23,207 nucleotides of DNA from Oscillospiraceae bacterium (GTDB taxonomy: Bacteria > Bacillota > Clostridia > Oscillospirales > UBA644). Made by a program: the position numbers and the translations under genes. Within the stretch, counting starts at the first letter, position 1; every line of letters begins with the position of its first letter. Shown here one piece after another: positions 10,501-16,338 of this stretch. The notes beneath the pieces were generated by a model. That model was given only the letters and a program-made list of their open reading frames with translations. It did not search any database and had not been told where the DNA came from. The stretch is taken from positions 1-23,207 of the forward strand of contig SVMP01000011.1 of the NCBI GenBank assembly GCA_015067385.1, written 5' to 3'.

Positions 10501-11713
10501 AGGGGCGAGGACAAGATTTTCGGATGACCTGCTGTGGCTTCCGTATGCTGTGTGCGAGTATGTTGAAAAAATGGGTTCGGACGAGATCCTGAAGTGTAAT
10601 GTTGAATACCTTGTCGGACGTCTTTTGGAGGAGAACGAAAAGGAGGCATATATCGAAGCCTGTCCGTCTGATTTTTCAGAGAGCGTTTTTCGTCATTGTG
10701 TGCGTGCCGTTAAAAAAGCATGCACGGTTGGTCCTCACGGACTTGTTTTGTTCGGGTGCGGAGATTGGAATGACGGAATGAACGATATACAAGGCGGCGA
10801 AAGTGTGTTTACAACGCTGTTTGCAGTAATTGTTCTTGAACGTTTTTCTGCCGTCTGCGATAGGCTGGAAGAATATGAGATCCGTGATTTTTGTCTTGAT
10901 CGCGCGAAAAAATACCGTGAAGCTGTGTCGTTGCATTGCTATGACAAAGACAGGTTTGTCCGAGGCTTTTTTGCTGACGGAACACCTTTCGGTTCTTCGA
11001 AGAATGTTGACTGTAAAGTGGATCTGCTTCCTCAGAGCTTTGCTGCGATCGCAGGCGGTTTTGACGATGTGAATGTTAAAACTGCGCTTGAAACGGCGGA
11101 AAAGTATCTTGTTGACAGAAAAAACGGAATTATCAAGCTCTTCGCTCCTCCGTTTCAAAACGGTCCCGAAAATCCCGGATATATCAAAGGTTATATTTCG
11201 GGGGTTCGTGAGAACGGGGGACAGTACACCCATGCGGCTGTTTGGTTTTCTCTTGCTCATTTCAGATCCGGACAGACGGATAAGGCGTTTGAACTGCTGA
11301 ACATGCTGAACCCCGTAAATCATACAAAAACGCTTGATGATGTTAAAAAATACAGGGGAGAGCCATACGTTCTTTCTGCCGATGTGTATTCAAATCCTGC
11401 TCATGAGGGAATGGCAGGGTGGAGTCAATACACGGGTGCTGCAGGCTGGTATTTCAAGGTCGTGACGGAAGAGCTTTTGGGTATCAGACGCCAAAAAGGT
11501 GTGATGACAGTTCATCCGTCTTTGCCGTCTTCGTGGAACGGATATTCCGCGCAAATGGATGTTGCCGGAACTAATATTTCTTTGACGGTCGAAAACGGCG
11601 GAACAGTTCTTCTTGTGGATGGTATTCTGTCCGAAAATATACCTCTTGACGGTAAACGTCATACTGTAAGGCTTGTTAAAAACACAAAAACCGAGGAAGG
11701 CATCGGGTTCTGA
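4532..11713 (+). CDS. Cyclic beta-1,2-glucan synthase-like protein (GT84 + transglycosylase-like domain + GH94)
   Basis: By family it should polymerise glucose from UDP-glucose into beta-1,2-glucan at the membrane and close the chain into a ring. The protein is about 2393 residues, somewhat shorter than proteobacterial NdvB/Cgs (about 2800). Order of parts: a hydrophobic segment at about 224-270; a glycosyltransferase domain with DSDT (422-425), HDILEG (535-540) and RSHRW (567-571); membrane segments at about 606-655 and 729-770. A middle domain (about 800-1160), from NYLPPDNFQ to HHLGMSF, resembles the glycoamylase-like/GH189 cyclisation region. The GH94 phosphorylase-like end has FSDDLLWLPYAV (about 1996-2007) and GDWNDGMN (2077-2084), with Asp2081 the predicted acid, then EGMAGWSQYTGAAGW. 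The start at 4532 follows GAGG with good spacing; an ATG at 4463 lies upstream without one. It is a single-gene unit with its own terminator. Whether the product is cyclic or linear cannot be read from sequence. Confidence 0.9.
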   Translation: MNIKKIFILSLRTVLRSNMSQIVSGLHSIRTAGVSLGSFLSDKSRKQISDKNGHIRLFDIACDFFAFNIREVSISSFEKYLSSVSSANELTGAEISCVVNVFKIAALRCLAECCEKYEEYGENSDLSDRTQKLVSYLALLEKYDGGDLYEKFSVCERILCRDRSYSLLDKESKNLYRYRLSVMAKKRGVSEALLAEEIVAKAEASVGKRAHIGFYLFDKKECRLYFPFILIFPAVLSVLTGVLTGSILAAVFSYLPLFEIIKVLTDRFIGSVSKAEYVPRVEDHKKKTLVTVITFLSSPADVDKYAERLVTLYYTNRSSAGNTLFGFLCDLPSSDTPVAAGDEAILNRVKEQISRLNGELENVFFAAVRKRTLNEETGSYAAYERKRGAITELLRAVKSRDKEKFLFLSDNVYDSDFFVSLDSDTLPEPESIAKLVSVLSHPLSEPVFNGDMTAVTDGYAVAVPRIDIGLKNAETNGFTRVISCFGGTEVYENVSFDLYQDIFGEGIFSGKGAVNIDAFNKITSELFPDNCVLSHDILEGCFLRTVNVSDAVFKDSVPKTVVSYIKRSHRWIRGDWQNIRWLFGTLKTKNGSLIKNPLGNISKFKLFDNLRRSLTAPAIFLLLAFSLLKGDILLALLGVLSSFAVPAVRIVFGLFELGESRHIRHKTARAISGTEDIIFSAVNFLCLPTFAYSSVDAVIRAVYRSFVSGKKLLEWTPADAFDNKIKGTFFETFLSMLPQLVGIVFFLRPAFIPIGLLWLVGPIVMHLLSRTEKKERRIDHPEFYTECMEDIWKYFETFLNDRNNYLPPDNFQEAPVRICAERTSPTNIGLSLLCTVGARDMGFINSERMFFLLDKQLSSVESLETFNGHFLNWYDTTTKKPLYPRFVSTVDNGNLAVCLYTLKNALLSFGGDASRTLAERTEKLLNQGDFTFLYDKKRELFRIGYDVENNAFTESHYDLYASEARLTSYYAVAMGTVPKKHWASLDRFYTLKNGFLGIKSWSGTMFEYFMPHIFLPVSECSMDEDMLRFAFDVQRSAVPYGVPWGISESAYYSFDRELNYQYRAFGVRDLSVKNGFERKADCVVCPYSSFITLPLGNGDCVKKNLDMFFKIGAKGNFGYYDAVDYPSFSSDPKMFSVVMNSMVHHLGMSFLSCENYLKNNIVVRRFMDERMGAFSGLLEQRPPSSIVRYGEHRTEPKNKNSRYRPLSEDCVPVSAETPVVCVVSGGELSDVITDSGNGYILFNDKCVTKARDMTKAPKGIFSMVKVADTVLPLTFAPMYDRKVQYKALFEDGKAVFSAKNRLMEASQKITLDPLSPCEIREFTVKSNVRSENVGEFLFYLEPVLSDAMSEHAHPAFSSLFLEAYYDKGNKTVFMHRRSRDGVSKKEEIWLAVSCDIDFEFELSRFAVLKRGSAERSLPDAFDMPFSCNTEGPIDACIALKTKIDLTCAKSFRVYLAVGKTRDSALSSALKAKGRDFDTVAEKNAAAIFRRYGMLSVGKEDVGLYKLMLSCLFSSRKKRFDFSFGGTEVLWKYGVSGDYPLILVKTDEANIQKCRSFIKAFILLKNAKIPCELAVCFSEGGYERKMWNCLRSYFREFSNEGLLDQKNGAFLLNISDVSDFNVFRSVSAFYIDLSKNNALKSQKQSYPLPSAKPTEPVKLKYSKKTGLGGFIEGGFGIDDKDLFPNRPVWSHVLANPVFGTVLTENGLGFTFAVNSSLNKLTAWSGDSVCGCDGEHLVAVCDGQVYDLLSNASVSFLRGRAEYRSSVCGAEFTVKVFVPESLSAKIIVVTVENGGSGKRIGYKADILLDSHKKTGGAVCNRSPKTLFYTNPFNSSYPNGCAFVHGEKTDDNGAYFSVEAGQKKTSFFVLGYEKNRACADAVIRSLDIYSVYAELERVEQKRPCIEIKTPCEELDLFYNTFLLSQIVNSRINARSGFYQCGGAFGFRDQLQDCLCVSSVMPRFLKKQILRAASRQFAEGDVFHWWHDLPSGPKGARTRFSDDLLWLPYAVCEYVEKMGSDEILKCNVEYLVGRLLEENEKEAYIEACPSDFSESVFRHCVRAVKKACTVGPHGLVLFGCGDWNDGMNDIQGGESVFTTLFAVIVLERFSAVCDRLEEYEIRDFCLDRAKKYREAVSLHCYDKDRFVRGFFADGTPFGSSKNVDCKVDLLPQSFAAIAGGFDDVNVKTALETAEKYLVDRKNGIIKLFAPPFQNGPENPGYIKGYISGVRENGGQYTHAAVWFSLAHFRSGQTDKAFELLNMLNPVNHTKTLDDVKKYRGEPYVLSADVYSNPAHEGMAGWSQYTGAAGWYFKVVTEELLGIRRQKGVMTVHPSLPSSWNGYSAQMDVAGTNISLTVENGGTVLLVDGILSENIPLDGKRHTVRLVKNTKTEEGIGF

Positions 11714-11723
11714 AGGACAGTTT

Positions 11724-11761
11724 AAAAAGCCAATATGGATTTAATTCCGTATCGGCTTTTT
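11724..11761 (+). terminator. Rho-independent terminator of the glucan synthase gene
   Basis: AAAAAGCC (11724-11731) pairs with GGCTTTTT (11754-11761). An inner, slightly imperfect stem (ATATGGA with TCCGTAT) extends it, and the T run ends the structure. It starts 10 bases after the stop codon. Confidence 0.85.
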
Positions 11762-11767
11762 CTATTT

Positions 11768-12018
11768 CACCACAACATTCGGTGGTGAGTAAGTGCGCTC
11801 TTCCTGATAGTTTTTAGTGATATGCTGTCTGCGACAGCGTGATATTTTTGCTCGCGCAAAAGTGATATTGCTCTGCAAACAGAGCAGTTATATTCTATTC
11901 GCATCCAAAAACTCGCGTAGCGAATACCTCTCGGCGTAAGCCGAATATCACTGCGAAGCAATAGAACTCGCCAAAGGCGAATAGAGTTGGCGTTGTGTCC
12001 TTAAGGACACAACGCCAA
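11768..12018. repeat. Tandem array of small hairpins spaced by GTGATAT heptamers
   Basis: This gene-free stretch is almost entirely small inverted repeats. GTGATAT occurs at 11817, 11839 and 11862, a variant GTTATAT at 11887, and the reverse complement ATATCAC at 11945. Hairpins between them are GCTGTC/GACAGC (11824-11838), TTTTGC/GCAAAA (11846-11861), TGCTCTG/CAGAGCA (11869-11886), ATTCGC/GCGAAT (11897-11925), TCGGC/GCCGA (11931-11944), TCGCC/GGCGA (11968-11980) and a 14-bp stem (11987-12018). A further CACCAC/GTGGTG pair opens the array (11768-11787). A 9-bp long-range pair (TCTATTCGC 11894-11902 with GCGAATAGA 11977-11985) encloses several of them, so a branched fold is possible. I recall similar hairpin strings in other clostridial genomes but know of no defined function. 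A 64-codon minus-strand frame through it (11961-11767) is judged spurious. Confidence 0.75.
11987..12018. repeat. Perfect 14-bp hairpin closing the array
   Basis: TTGGCGTTGTGTCC (11987-12000) is followed by loop TTAA and its exact reverse complement (12005-12018). No T run follows on either strand, so it is not a standard terminator. It lies between the convergent glucan synthase and DUF11-repeat genes and could slow transcription from both sides or mark the end of a mobile repeat. Confidence 0.8.
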
Positions 12019-12069
12019 TGATCCTCGGTTTTGCGCTTTATTCGGAAATTTTGTTTATGTTATTCCTGT

Positions 12070-12933
12070 TTAAACAGTTCCGGTTACGACGATATTTACA
12101 CTGCCGGGAGTGAGCGAAACTTCGCCTGTTGTCTGATCCTGAGTATAAGTCGCCGCGGGAACGGTAATTGTTGTTGCCGAAGCGTTGGCAGGCAGGGTCA
12201 GAACACCGTTTTCGTAGCTGTAATCTGATGCGGATACAGGCTGACCGTCAATGTTTACGGTGATATTTGTCGGTGCGGGGGAGAATGCGTCTGTCAGAAC
12301 AACATTCGTCGCATCTTCGTTCCCGTAGTTGAATATATCGAAATTATAAGTTAAGGTACTGCCGCTCGTCACGGGATCGGGGCTCATCGTTTTGATGATG
12401 CGGACGTCTGCGTATTGCTCAACCGTCAGAACGTGCGAATCTGTGACCGATTCAAAACCTTCTGCCGCAACGGTTGCTGTGTTTTCGATCGTTGAGGACG
12501 GTGTGAGGGGTGCGTTGGAATTTACGACAGCTTTATACACGATCAGTGCGGTCTCGCCGCTTGCAAGGCTCGGGATCGTGAAGACAACAAGATTTTCGTC
12601 TGTCACCCCCTCGATCTCGCCTGAGAAAACACCGTTGATGAAAAGCTGTGCGGGACCGGTGTATGTCAGCGGTGCTACCGATAGGGTGGGGGATACTGCG
12701 TATGTGCCGAGATCGTCTGATACGGTGATGTTCGCAATCGCCGCCTCGGTATCGTTGACGATGCTGATAATGTATGTTATATCTTCATCGAGAGTATAAT
12801 TCGTGTCAAGTGATGTTTTTGTTGCTCTTACGGGACCCTGGAGCGTTGCGGTCGCAATATTCGATGCCGCATTTCCGGACTGATTGCCGTAGTTGAATGT
12901 CAGAGTCGCCTGATTTGTTATGGTCGTAGCCAT
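12070..12933 (-). CDS. DUF11-type repeat protein of unknown function
   Basis: A 287-residue protein that starts MATTITNQATLTFNYG and holds two copies of the conserved beta-sandwich repeat (DUF11/TIGR01451 type). The first copy runs from about residue 36 (ATKTSLDTNYTLDEDITYIISIVN) and the second from about 178 (IIKTMSPDPVTSGSTLTYNFDIFNYGN). Such repeats are usually found in surface proteins. This one has no signal peptide, no membrane anchor and no sortase motif, so it may stay in the cell or be released on mother-cell lysis as a spore-associated protein; that is speculation. Its composition is rich in Thr, Ser, Ala and Asn, and I saw no cysteine. The start is well supported: AAGGAG lies 6 bases before the ATG. 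No clear promoter was seen in the 81 bases upstream. The stop codon falls in a CTGTTTAAACAG palindrome (12066-12077). Confidence 0.82.
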   Translation of the reverse strand: MATTITNQATLTFNYGNQSGNAASNIATATLQGPVRATKTSLDTNYTLDEDITYIISIVNDTEAAIANITVSDDLGTYAVSPTLSVAPLTYTGPAQLFINGVFSGEIEGVTDENLVVFTIPSLASGETALIVYKAVVNSNAPLTPSSTIENTATVAAEGFESVTDSHVLTVEQYADVRIIKTMSPDPVTSGSTLTYNFDIFNYGNEDATNVVLTDAFSPAPTNITVNIDGQPVSASDYSYENGVLTLPANASATTITVPAATYTQDQTTGEVSLTPGSVNIVVTGTV

Positions 12934-12958
12934 AAATTACTCCTTTATTTTAAAATTT

Positions 12959-12977
12959 AGGGGAAGTTTGTTTCCCT
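12959..12977 (-). terminator. Weak terminator candidate after the amidohydrolase gene
   Basis: A 7-bp stem (AGGGGAA 12959-12965 with TTTCCCT 12971-12977, one G-T pair) lies 37 bases beyond the amidohydrolase stop codon. On the minus strand only a short TTTT follows after three A, so termination would be weak. Some read-through into the DUF11-repeat gene is possible. Confidence 0.3.
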
Positions 12978-13014
12978 TTATCATCATATGTCAAAGGAGC
13001 TTTTTTGTTTCCGA

Positions 13015-13821
13015 TCAGATGCCGAGAAGTCGTTCTGCGTTTTTATGCAGAATATTTTCTTTGTCTTCGTCTGAAATGGGGAGGGTGAGTAATGTTTCCT
13101 TTTCTTTTTTTGCATTGCTCCACGGTGAGTCCGTGCCGAAAAGGACCTTGTCCGAACCGTGATTTTTAACAATACGCATAAACTGTTCCTTTGAATAATA
13201 ATCAAAGCCCATTGCGGTATCTATGTAAATATCTGTGCCGACAATGTATTCTTCAACCTCGTCCCATTGGCTCTGTCCTCCGAAGTGTGCCGCTATCATC
13301 GTACCGCCGCCGAGCTGTTTCATAGCATTTGCAAACATTTTCGGGTTTGAACGGAACGGAGGCTCGAACGCAGGGTCGAAGCCTGCGTGTTGAAGTATCA
13401 TTAACCCTTTTGAAAATGCGTAATCGTAAATTTTCAGCATTTTCGGCTCATCGACAATGAAATTCTGATATTCTGCATGCAGTTTTATTCCCGGAAGACC
13501 GAGAGATACAACAAAATCAATGTCTTGCTTGTAAAATTCTTCCGTTGGATAAATGCCGCCGAATGCCTTTATTCTGTCGCTTACGGAAGCGGCGGCGAAT
13601 TCATTTGTTTTAACGGTTTGCGTCTGCTTTGTTAATACGGGCATATTGACAGATATGTCAACACCCGACTCGTCCATGAATTTTATCAGTCCGTCTTTTG
13701 TTCCGTCTGTGTTCGGCAAATAAAGATGTTTTCCTCCTTCGACCAACGAGGCTATCGCTTTCGGGGCAAGTGTGTCGGGAAAAATGTGGGCGTGAAAGTC
13801 TATACATCTAATTTTTTGCAT
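13015..13821 (-). CDS. Metal-dependent amidohydrolase-family TIM-barrel protein
   Basis: A 268-residue cytoplasmic protein of the amidohydrolase 2 type, which hydrolyses or decarboxylates small molecules with a bound metal. Visible residues are the strand-1 HxH motif (DFHAHIF, His10 and His12), KLH at 113-115, and His145 (LQHAGFD). They continue with His179 (AAHFGG) and Asp231 in LFGTDSPW, the usual final metal or catalytic Asp. The length is typical for the family. The substrate cannot be predicted. The start is supported by AGGAG 7 bases before the ATG. Its first 14 bases overlap the end of the upstream glycosyltransferase gene, which implies one transcript and likely coupled translation. 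Whether it acts on a product of that glycosyltransferase is unknown. Confidence 0.85.
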   Translation of the reverse strand: MQKIRCIDFHAHIFPDTLAPKAIASLVEGGKHLYLPNTDGTKDGLIKFMDESGVDISVNMPVLTKQTQTVKTNEFAAASVSDRIKAFGGIYPTEEFYKQDIDFVVSLGLPGIKLHAEYQNFIVDEPKMLKIYDYAFSKGLMILQHAGFDPAFEPPFRSNPKMFANAMKQLGGGTMIAAHFGGQSQWDEVEEYIVGTDIYIDTAMGFDYYSKEQFMRIVKNHGSDKVLFGTDSPWSNAKKEKETLLTLPISDEDKENILHKNAERLLGI

Positions 13822-15088
13822 TTTTATTCTCCTGTTTATGAATGTCTTCTATTTTTATCGCTTTGTCGTGTTTTATCGGTTTCCATTTGATCCTCATAAA
13901 TAGCGAGGCTATCGCTATCGGCAATCCCGTAAGATCGAACAAAGGAAATGTTAAAATATATATTAACATTTTTCCTGCGGGGCAATGTATTTTGTCTCTT
14001 TCACGGAAAACGCTGATCGCTCCGATCAGTAAAAATCCGAAATATGAGCTCAAAAGTGTCCCGAGGAGTTTTGATATGACCGAAAAGAGATCTGTCTGTA
14101 CGGAAAATGTTCCGAGGATCAAGGTCGTTATCGGGTATATGAGCGAAAGGATCGCGGAAAAAAGCGCTTTCGGGAATGCGTAGAAAAACATATCGTAGCA
14201 TTCGAATTTACGTGAGCCTTTTCTGAATATCCCGAAAAACAGTTTGCGAGCGCACGAAAGAAAGCTGAAAAGTCTGCCTTTTGCCCAGCGAAGACGCTGT
14301 CTTATCATAACTTTTAGCTGATACGGCTGCTCGTCGTAAAAGATCGCATCTTCGCAGAAAACGATCTTTTTGCCGTCGGCTATGGCGTTGAGTGTAAACT
14401 GCGTGTCTTCTGTAAGCGAAGAAAAGTGCCAGCCGTCTTTTAAATGTTCGCTTTTGATTGCATAGCCTGTTCCTGCGATGTGTGTGGAAAGACCGAGAAC
14501 TGCTCTCGGTCGATGGAGGGTTGCGGTACTTCGGTAAAAGTGAATTCCGTATGCCGCAGAGATCGGGTTTGTGTCGAAGTTTTTTATATCACGGTATCCG
14601 ACTGCGACATCTGCGCCGGAATCGAGCGCATCGTTGATCTTTGAAAGAAACAACGGATCAAGAATATTGTCCGCATCGAAAATAACGTAGACATCGTGAG
14701 TTTCTATTCCGAAATCTTCGTTTATCCTGTCAAACAGAAACTCCAATGCCCAGCCTTTCCTGGCTTTTTGGGGGTCGTTTCTCTCGTATACGGTAGCACT
14801 GTGATCTCTGCCTATCTTCGCAGTATTGTCTGTACAGTTGTCGGCAACGAGAAAAACACGCACCGATCCTTTTGGGTACTCCTGCTTTTCGATGCTTTCG
14901 AGCAAGTTTCCGATGACCTTTTCTTCGTTTCTTGCCGATATGACGATGCCGAATTTACGTTTTTTCTTCGCCTCGTCAAATTTTCTGCCTTTGCAGAAAA
15001 GTCCGATCAGCGCATATATGATTTGATAGGCACAGCAAAGTCCGATCAATGATGCCGTAAATGAACATATAAGGTCTATTATTTCCAT
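13808..15088 (-). CDS. Membrane-bound family 2 glycosyltransferase
   Basis: A 426-residue processive-type GT2 enzyme that should move sugars from a nucleotide sugar onto an extracellular or lipid-linked glycan. One membrane helix (about residues 7-32) precedes the catalytic domain. That domain opens with GIVISARNEE (47-56), then DAD (138-140), TED (226-228) and QRLRW (264-268), the full motif set of the cellulose/hyaluronan/poly-GlcNAc synthase group. At least three more membrane segments follow (about 303-329, 338-360 and 375-397), and the tail is basic. The donor and product cannot be told from sequence. The ribosome binding site is AAGGG, 5 bases before the ATG. It is the first gene of a two-gene unit with the overlapping amidohydrolase and is driven by a near-consensus promoter. 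Confidence 0.9.
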   Translation of the reverse strand: MEIIDLICSFTASLIGLCCAYQIIYALIGLFCKGRKFDEAKKKRKFGIVISARNEEKVIGNLLESIEKQEYPKGSVRVFLVADNCTDNTAKIGRDHSATVYERNDPQKARKGWALEFLFDRINEDFGIETHDVYVIFDADNILDPLFLSKINDALDSGADVAVGYRDIKNFDTNPISAAYGIHFYRSTATLHRPRAVLGLSTHIAGTGYAIKSEHLKDGWHFSSLTEDTQFTLNAIADGKKIVFCEDAIFYDEQPYQLKVMIRQRLRWAKGRLFSFLSCARKLFFGIFRKGSRKFECYDMFFYAFPKALFSAILSLIYPITTLILGTFSVQTDLFSVISKLLGTLLSSYFGFLLIGAISVFRERDKIHCPAGKMLIYILTFPLFDLTGLPIAIASLFMRIKWKPIKHDKAIKIEDIHKQENKNAKN

Positions 15089-15123
15089 TTTTCCCTTGAG
15101 TGTTTGTGTGTTGTGTTGCGGTT

Positions 15124-15152
15124 ATTATACACCCAAAAAACTCTTTGGTCAA
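15124..15152 (-). promoter_or_regulatory. Sigma-A promoter for the GT2-amidohydrolase operon
   Basis: On the minus strand, TTGACC (15152-15147) and a perfect TATAAT (15129-15124) are 17 bases apart. The start site would be near 15117, giving a leader of about 30 bases. Confidence 0.85.
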
Positions 15153-15191
15153 GTAACTTAATAAAGTTTTAATATATCTTAATAAAAGTTT

Positions 15192-15232
15192 AAAAAAAGC
15201 ATCGGATATCTCGACAATATCCGATACTTTTT
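15192..15232 (-). terminator. Rho-independent terminator of the DUF2089/solenoid operon
   Basis: ATCGGATAT (15201-15209) pairs with ATATCCGAT (15217-15225) around a 7-base loop. Flanking AAAAAG and CTTTTT extend the stem after one mismatch. On the minus strand seven T (A at 15192-15198) follow. It begins 8 bases after the stop codon at 15241, which supports that stop as the original end of the operon. Confidence 0.88.
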
Positions 15233-15240
15233 GATGTTTG

Positions 15241-15504
15241 TCAATTTTCTTTAACTGCGTCTTCGACTGCTTCTTTGACCGTGTCTTCAACTATGTTTTC
15301 AACGGTTATAACGGGGTCGCCGCTGTCTGTATCGACTCCGACTTCTTTTCCTGCGTTTCTTTCTATATTTTTCATCTTCTCATCAAATTCTTTTACGAAG
15401 TTTTTGACGTATTCGACTGCGCTTTCAGCCGATTCTTTAGCCGCCATGTATGCCGCAGCTGCTTCTTTCTTTATTTTTTTCGGTAAGTTCTTCTGTGTTA
15501 ACAC
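15241..15504 (-). CDS. Helical segment, probably the frameshifted C-terminal tail of the solenoid gene
   Basis: This frame overlaps the last 68 bases of the solenoid gene in another phase. It encodes an alanine-, glutamate- and lysine-rich stretch (KIKKEAAAAYMAAKESAE, then AVEYVKNFVKEFDEKMKN) that looks like amphipathic helix, followed by an acidic end. Its only early start is a GTG at 15504 with no ribosome binding site. The two frames meet at a run of seven A on the coding strand (15480-15474). Removing one A would give the smooth junction ELTEKIKKEAAAAYMAAKE. The stop at 15241 lies just before the operon terminator, whereas the solenoid frame stops about 200 bases earlier. I infer it is the original tail of the solenoid protein, separated by a one-base insertion (real, phase-variable, or a sequencing error). 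An independent small gene is the alternative. Confidence 0.5.
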   Translation of the reverse strand: MLTQKNLPKKIKKEAAAAYMAAKESAESAVEYVKNFVKEFDEKMKNIERNAGKEVGVDTDSGDPVITVENIVEDTVKEAVEDAVKEN

Positions 15505-16255
15505 TGTTTTCTTTTTTTTCGCCGTTAATATTTACTACGCCGCCGATATTATCGCAGTTTACGGTGTTCGCTCCGTTGACGTTACCTTCGATATTATCGC
15601 AGTTTATATCTCCGCCTGCGGATGCATCGCCTTCGATGACGTCGCAGTTAAGTTCGCCGCCGCAGGATACCGCGCCGCTTATGTTTCCGCATTCTAATCT
15701 TCCTCCGCATGAAACCGGGCCGCTAATGTCTCCGGCTGTCATATTTCCACCGCATGATGCCGAGCCGCCGATGCAGTCGCAAGAAATGCTTCCGTTGCAG
15801 TCAGCATTGCCGCCTATACCGTCGCAGGATATATTTCCGTTGCAGTCGGCATTGCCGCCGATTCCGTCGCAGGTGATGCTTCCGTTGCAGCTTGCGCTTC
15901 CTCCTATTCCGTCGCAAGTAATGTTTCCGTTGCATGCAGCATCGCCGTTTATTGCGTTACATTCAATGTTTCCGCAACATCTTTCAACCGGACCGATATC
16001 TCCATCGATCTCAACATTGAATGTGTATTTTCTGTACGCTTCGTTCTCATCCATAAGGTTATGGCCGATAAATGCAACGATCCTGAGTTTGCCGTCGTCG
16101 TCCCAGGGAAGGTAGTTGCGGATAACAGTAGTCTGCTTTTCTTCTTTTTCTTCTTCATCAGTCTCGTAAAGTGCCGCAAGAAGTTCTGCCGCTTCATCTT
16201 CGCTCATAATATCGTTTTTGACCATAGATAATATTCTTAAAATTTCTTCGTTCAT
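15437..16255 (-). CDS. Cysteine-rich 15-residue-repeat solenoid protein with SHOCT/YvlB-like N-terminus
   Basis: A 272-residue protein without a signal peptide or membrane segment. Residues 1-31 (EEILRILSMVKNDIMSEDEAAELLAAL) form the short helical module seen at the front of YvlB/LiaX-type and DUF4097 proteins. A linker with LPWDDDGKLRIVAFIGHNLM follows. Then come ten tandem 15-residue repeats (nt 15979-15530) with consensus C-G/N-G-x-I-x-C-D-x-I-x-G-x-A-x. Cysteine fills position 1 in repeats 1-8 and position 7 in all but repeat 6. The pattern suggests a beta-solenoid with two stacked columns of cysteines. Repeats 2-5 are also very alike at the DNA level, which indicates recent duplication. 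No function is known to me; metal binding or scaffolding are guesses. The start is supported by AAGGAG 7 bases upstream. It lies 83 bases after the DUF2089 gene in one operon. The present end (ERSSCGIHGG) is probably the product of a frameshift. Confidence 0.85.
   Translation of the reverse strand: MNEEILRILSMVKNDIMSEDEAAELLAALYETDEEEKEEKQTTVIRNYLPWDDDGKLRIVAFIGHNLMDENEAYRKYTFNVEIDGDIGPVERCCGNIECNAINGDAACNGNITCDGIGGSASCNGSITCDGIGGNADCNGNISCDGIGGNADCNGSISCDCIGGSASCGGNMTAGDISGPVSCGGRLECGNISGAVSCGGELNCDVIEGDASAGGDINCDNIEGNVNGANTVNCDNIGGVVNINGEKKENSVNTEELTEKNKERSSCGIHGG
15530..15979 (-). repeat. Ten 45-bp in-gene repeats encoding the cysteine solenoid
   Basis: The stretch encodes ten consecutive 15-residue units with no gaps. 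The units encoding repeats 2-5 are near-identical (variants of CNGNITCDGIGGSAS), while units 6-10 have drifted. Tandem repeats of this kind can change number by slippage. Confidence 0.85.
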
Positions 16256-16338
16256 CGTAATTCTCCTTTTTCAGATCGTGTGTTTGTTTTACACTGTCGG
16301 CTTGCTTATATAGTCGCTGTGTTAGGTGAAATGTTAGA

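Noticed and set aside
11767..11961. A 64-codon minus-strand reading frame inside the hairpin array.
   Set aside because: It runs through the inverted repeats, has no good ribosome binding site and encodes nothing recognisable; the repeat structure explains the open frame.
15471..15490. Programmed -1 ribosomal frameshift at the A run of the solenoid gene.
   Set aside because: A -1 shift there reads directly into a TAA stop; only a +1 shift or loss of one A joins the helical frame, so classic -1 slippage does not explain it.
15450..16115. A 221-codon plus-strand frame rich in proline opposite the solenoid gene.
   Set aside because: It mirrors the 45-bp repeats of the minus-strand gene, whose ribosome binding site, promoter and family match are clear.
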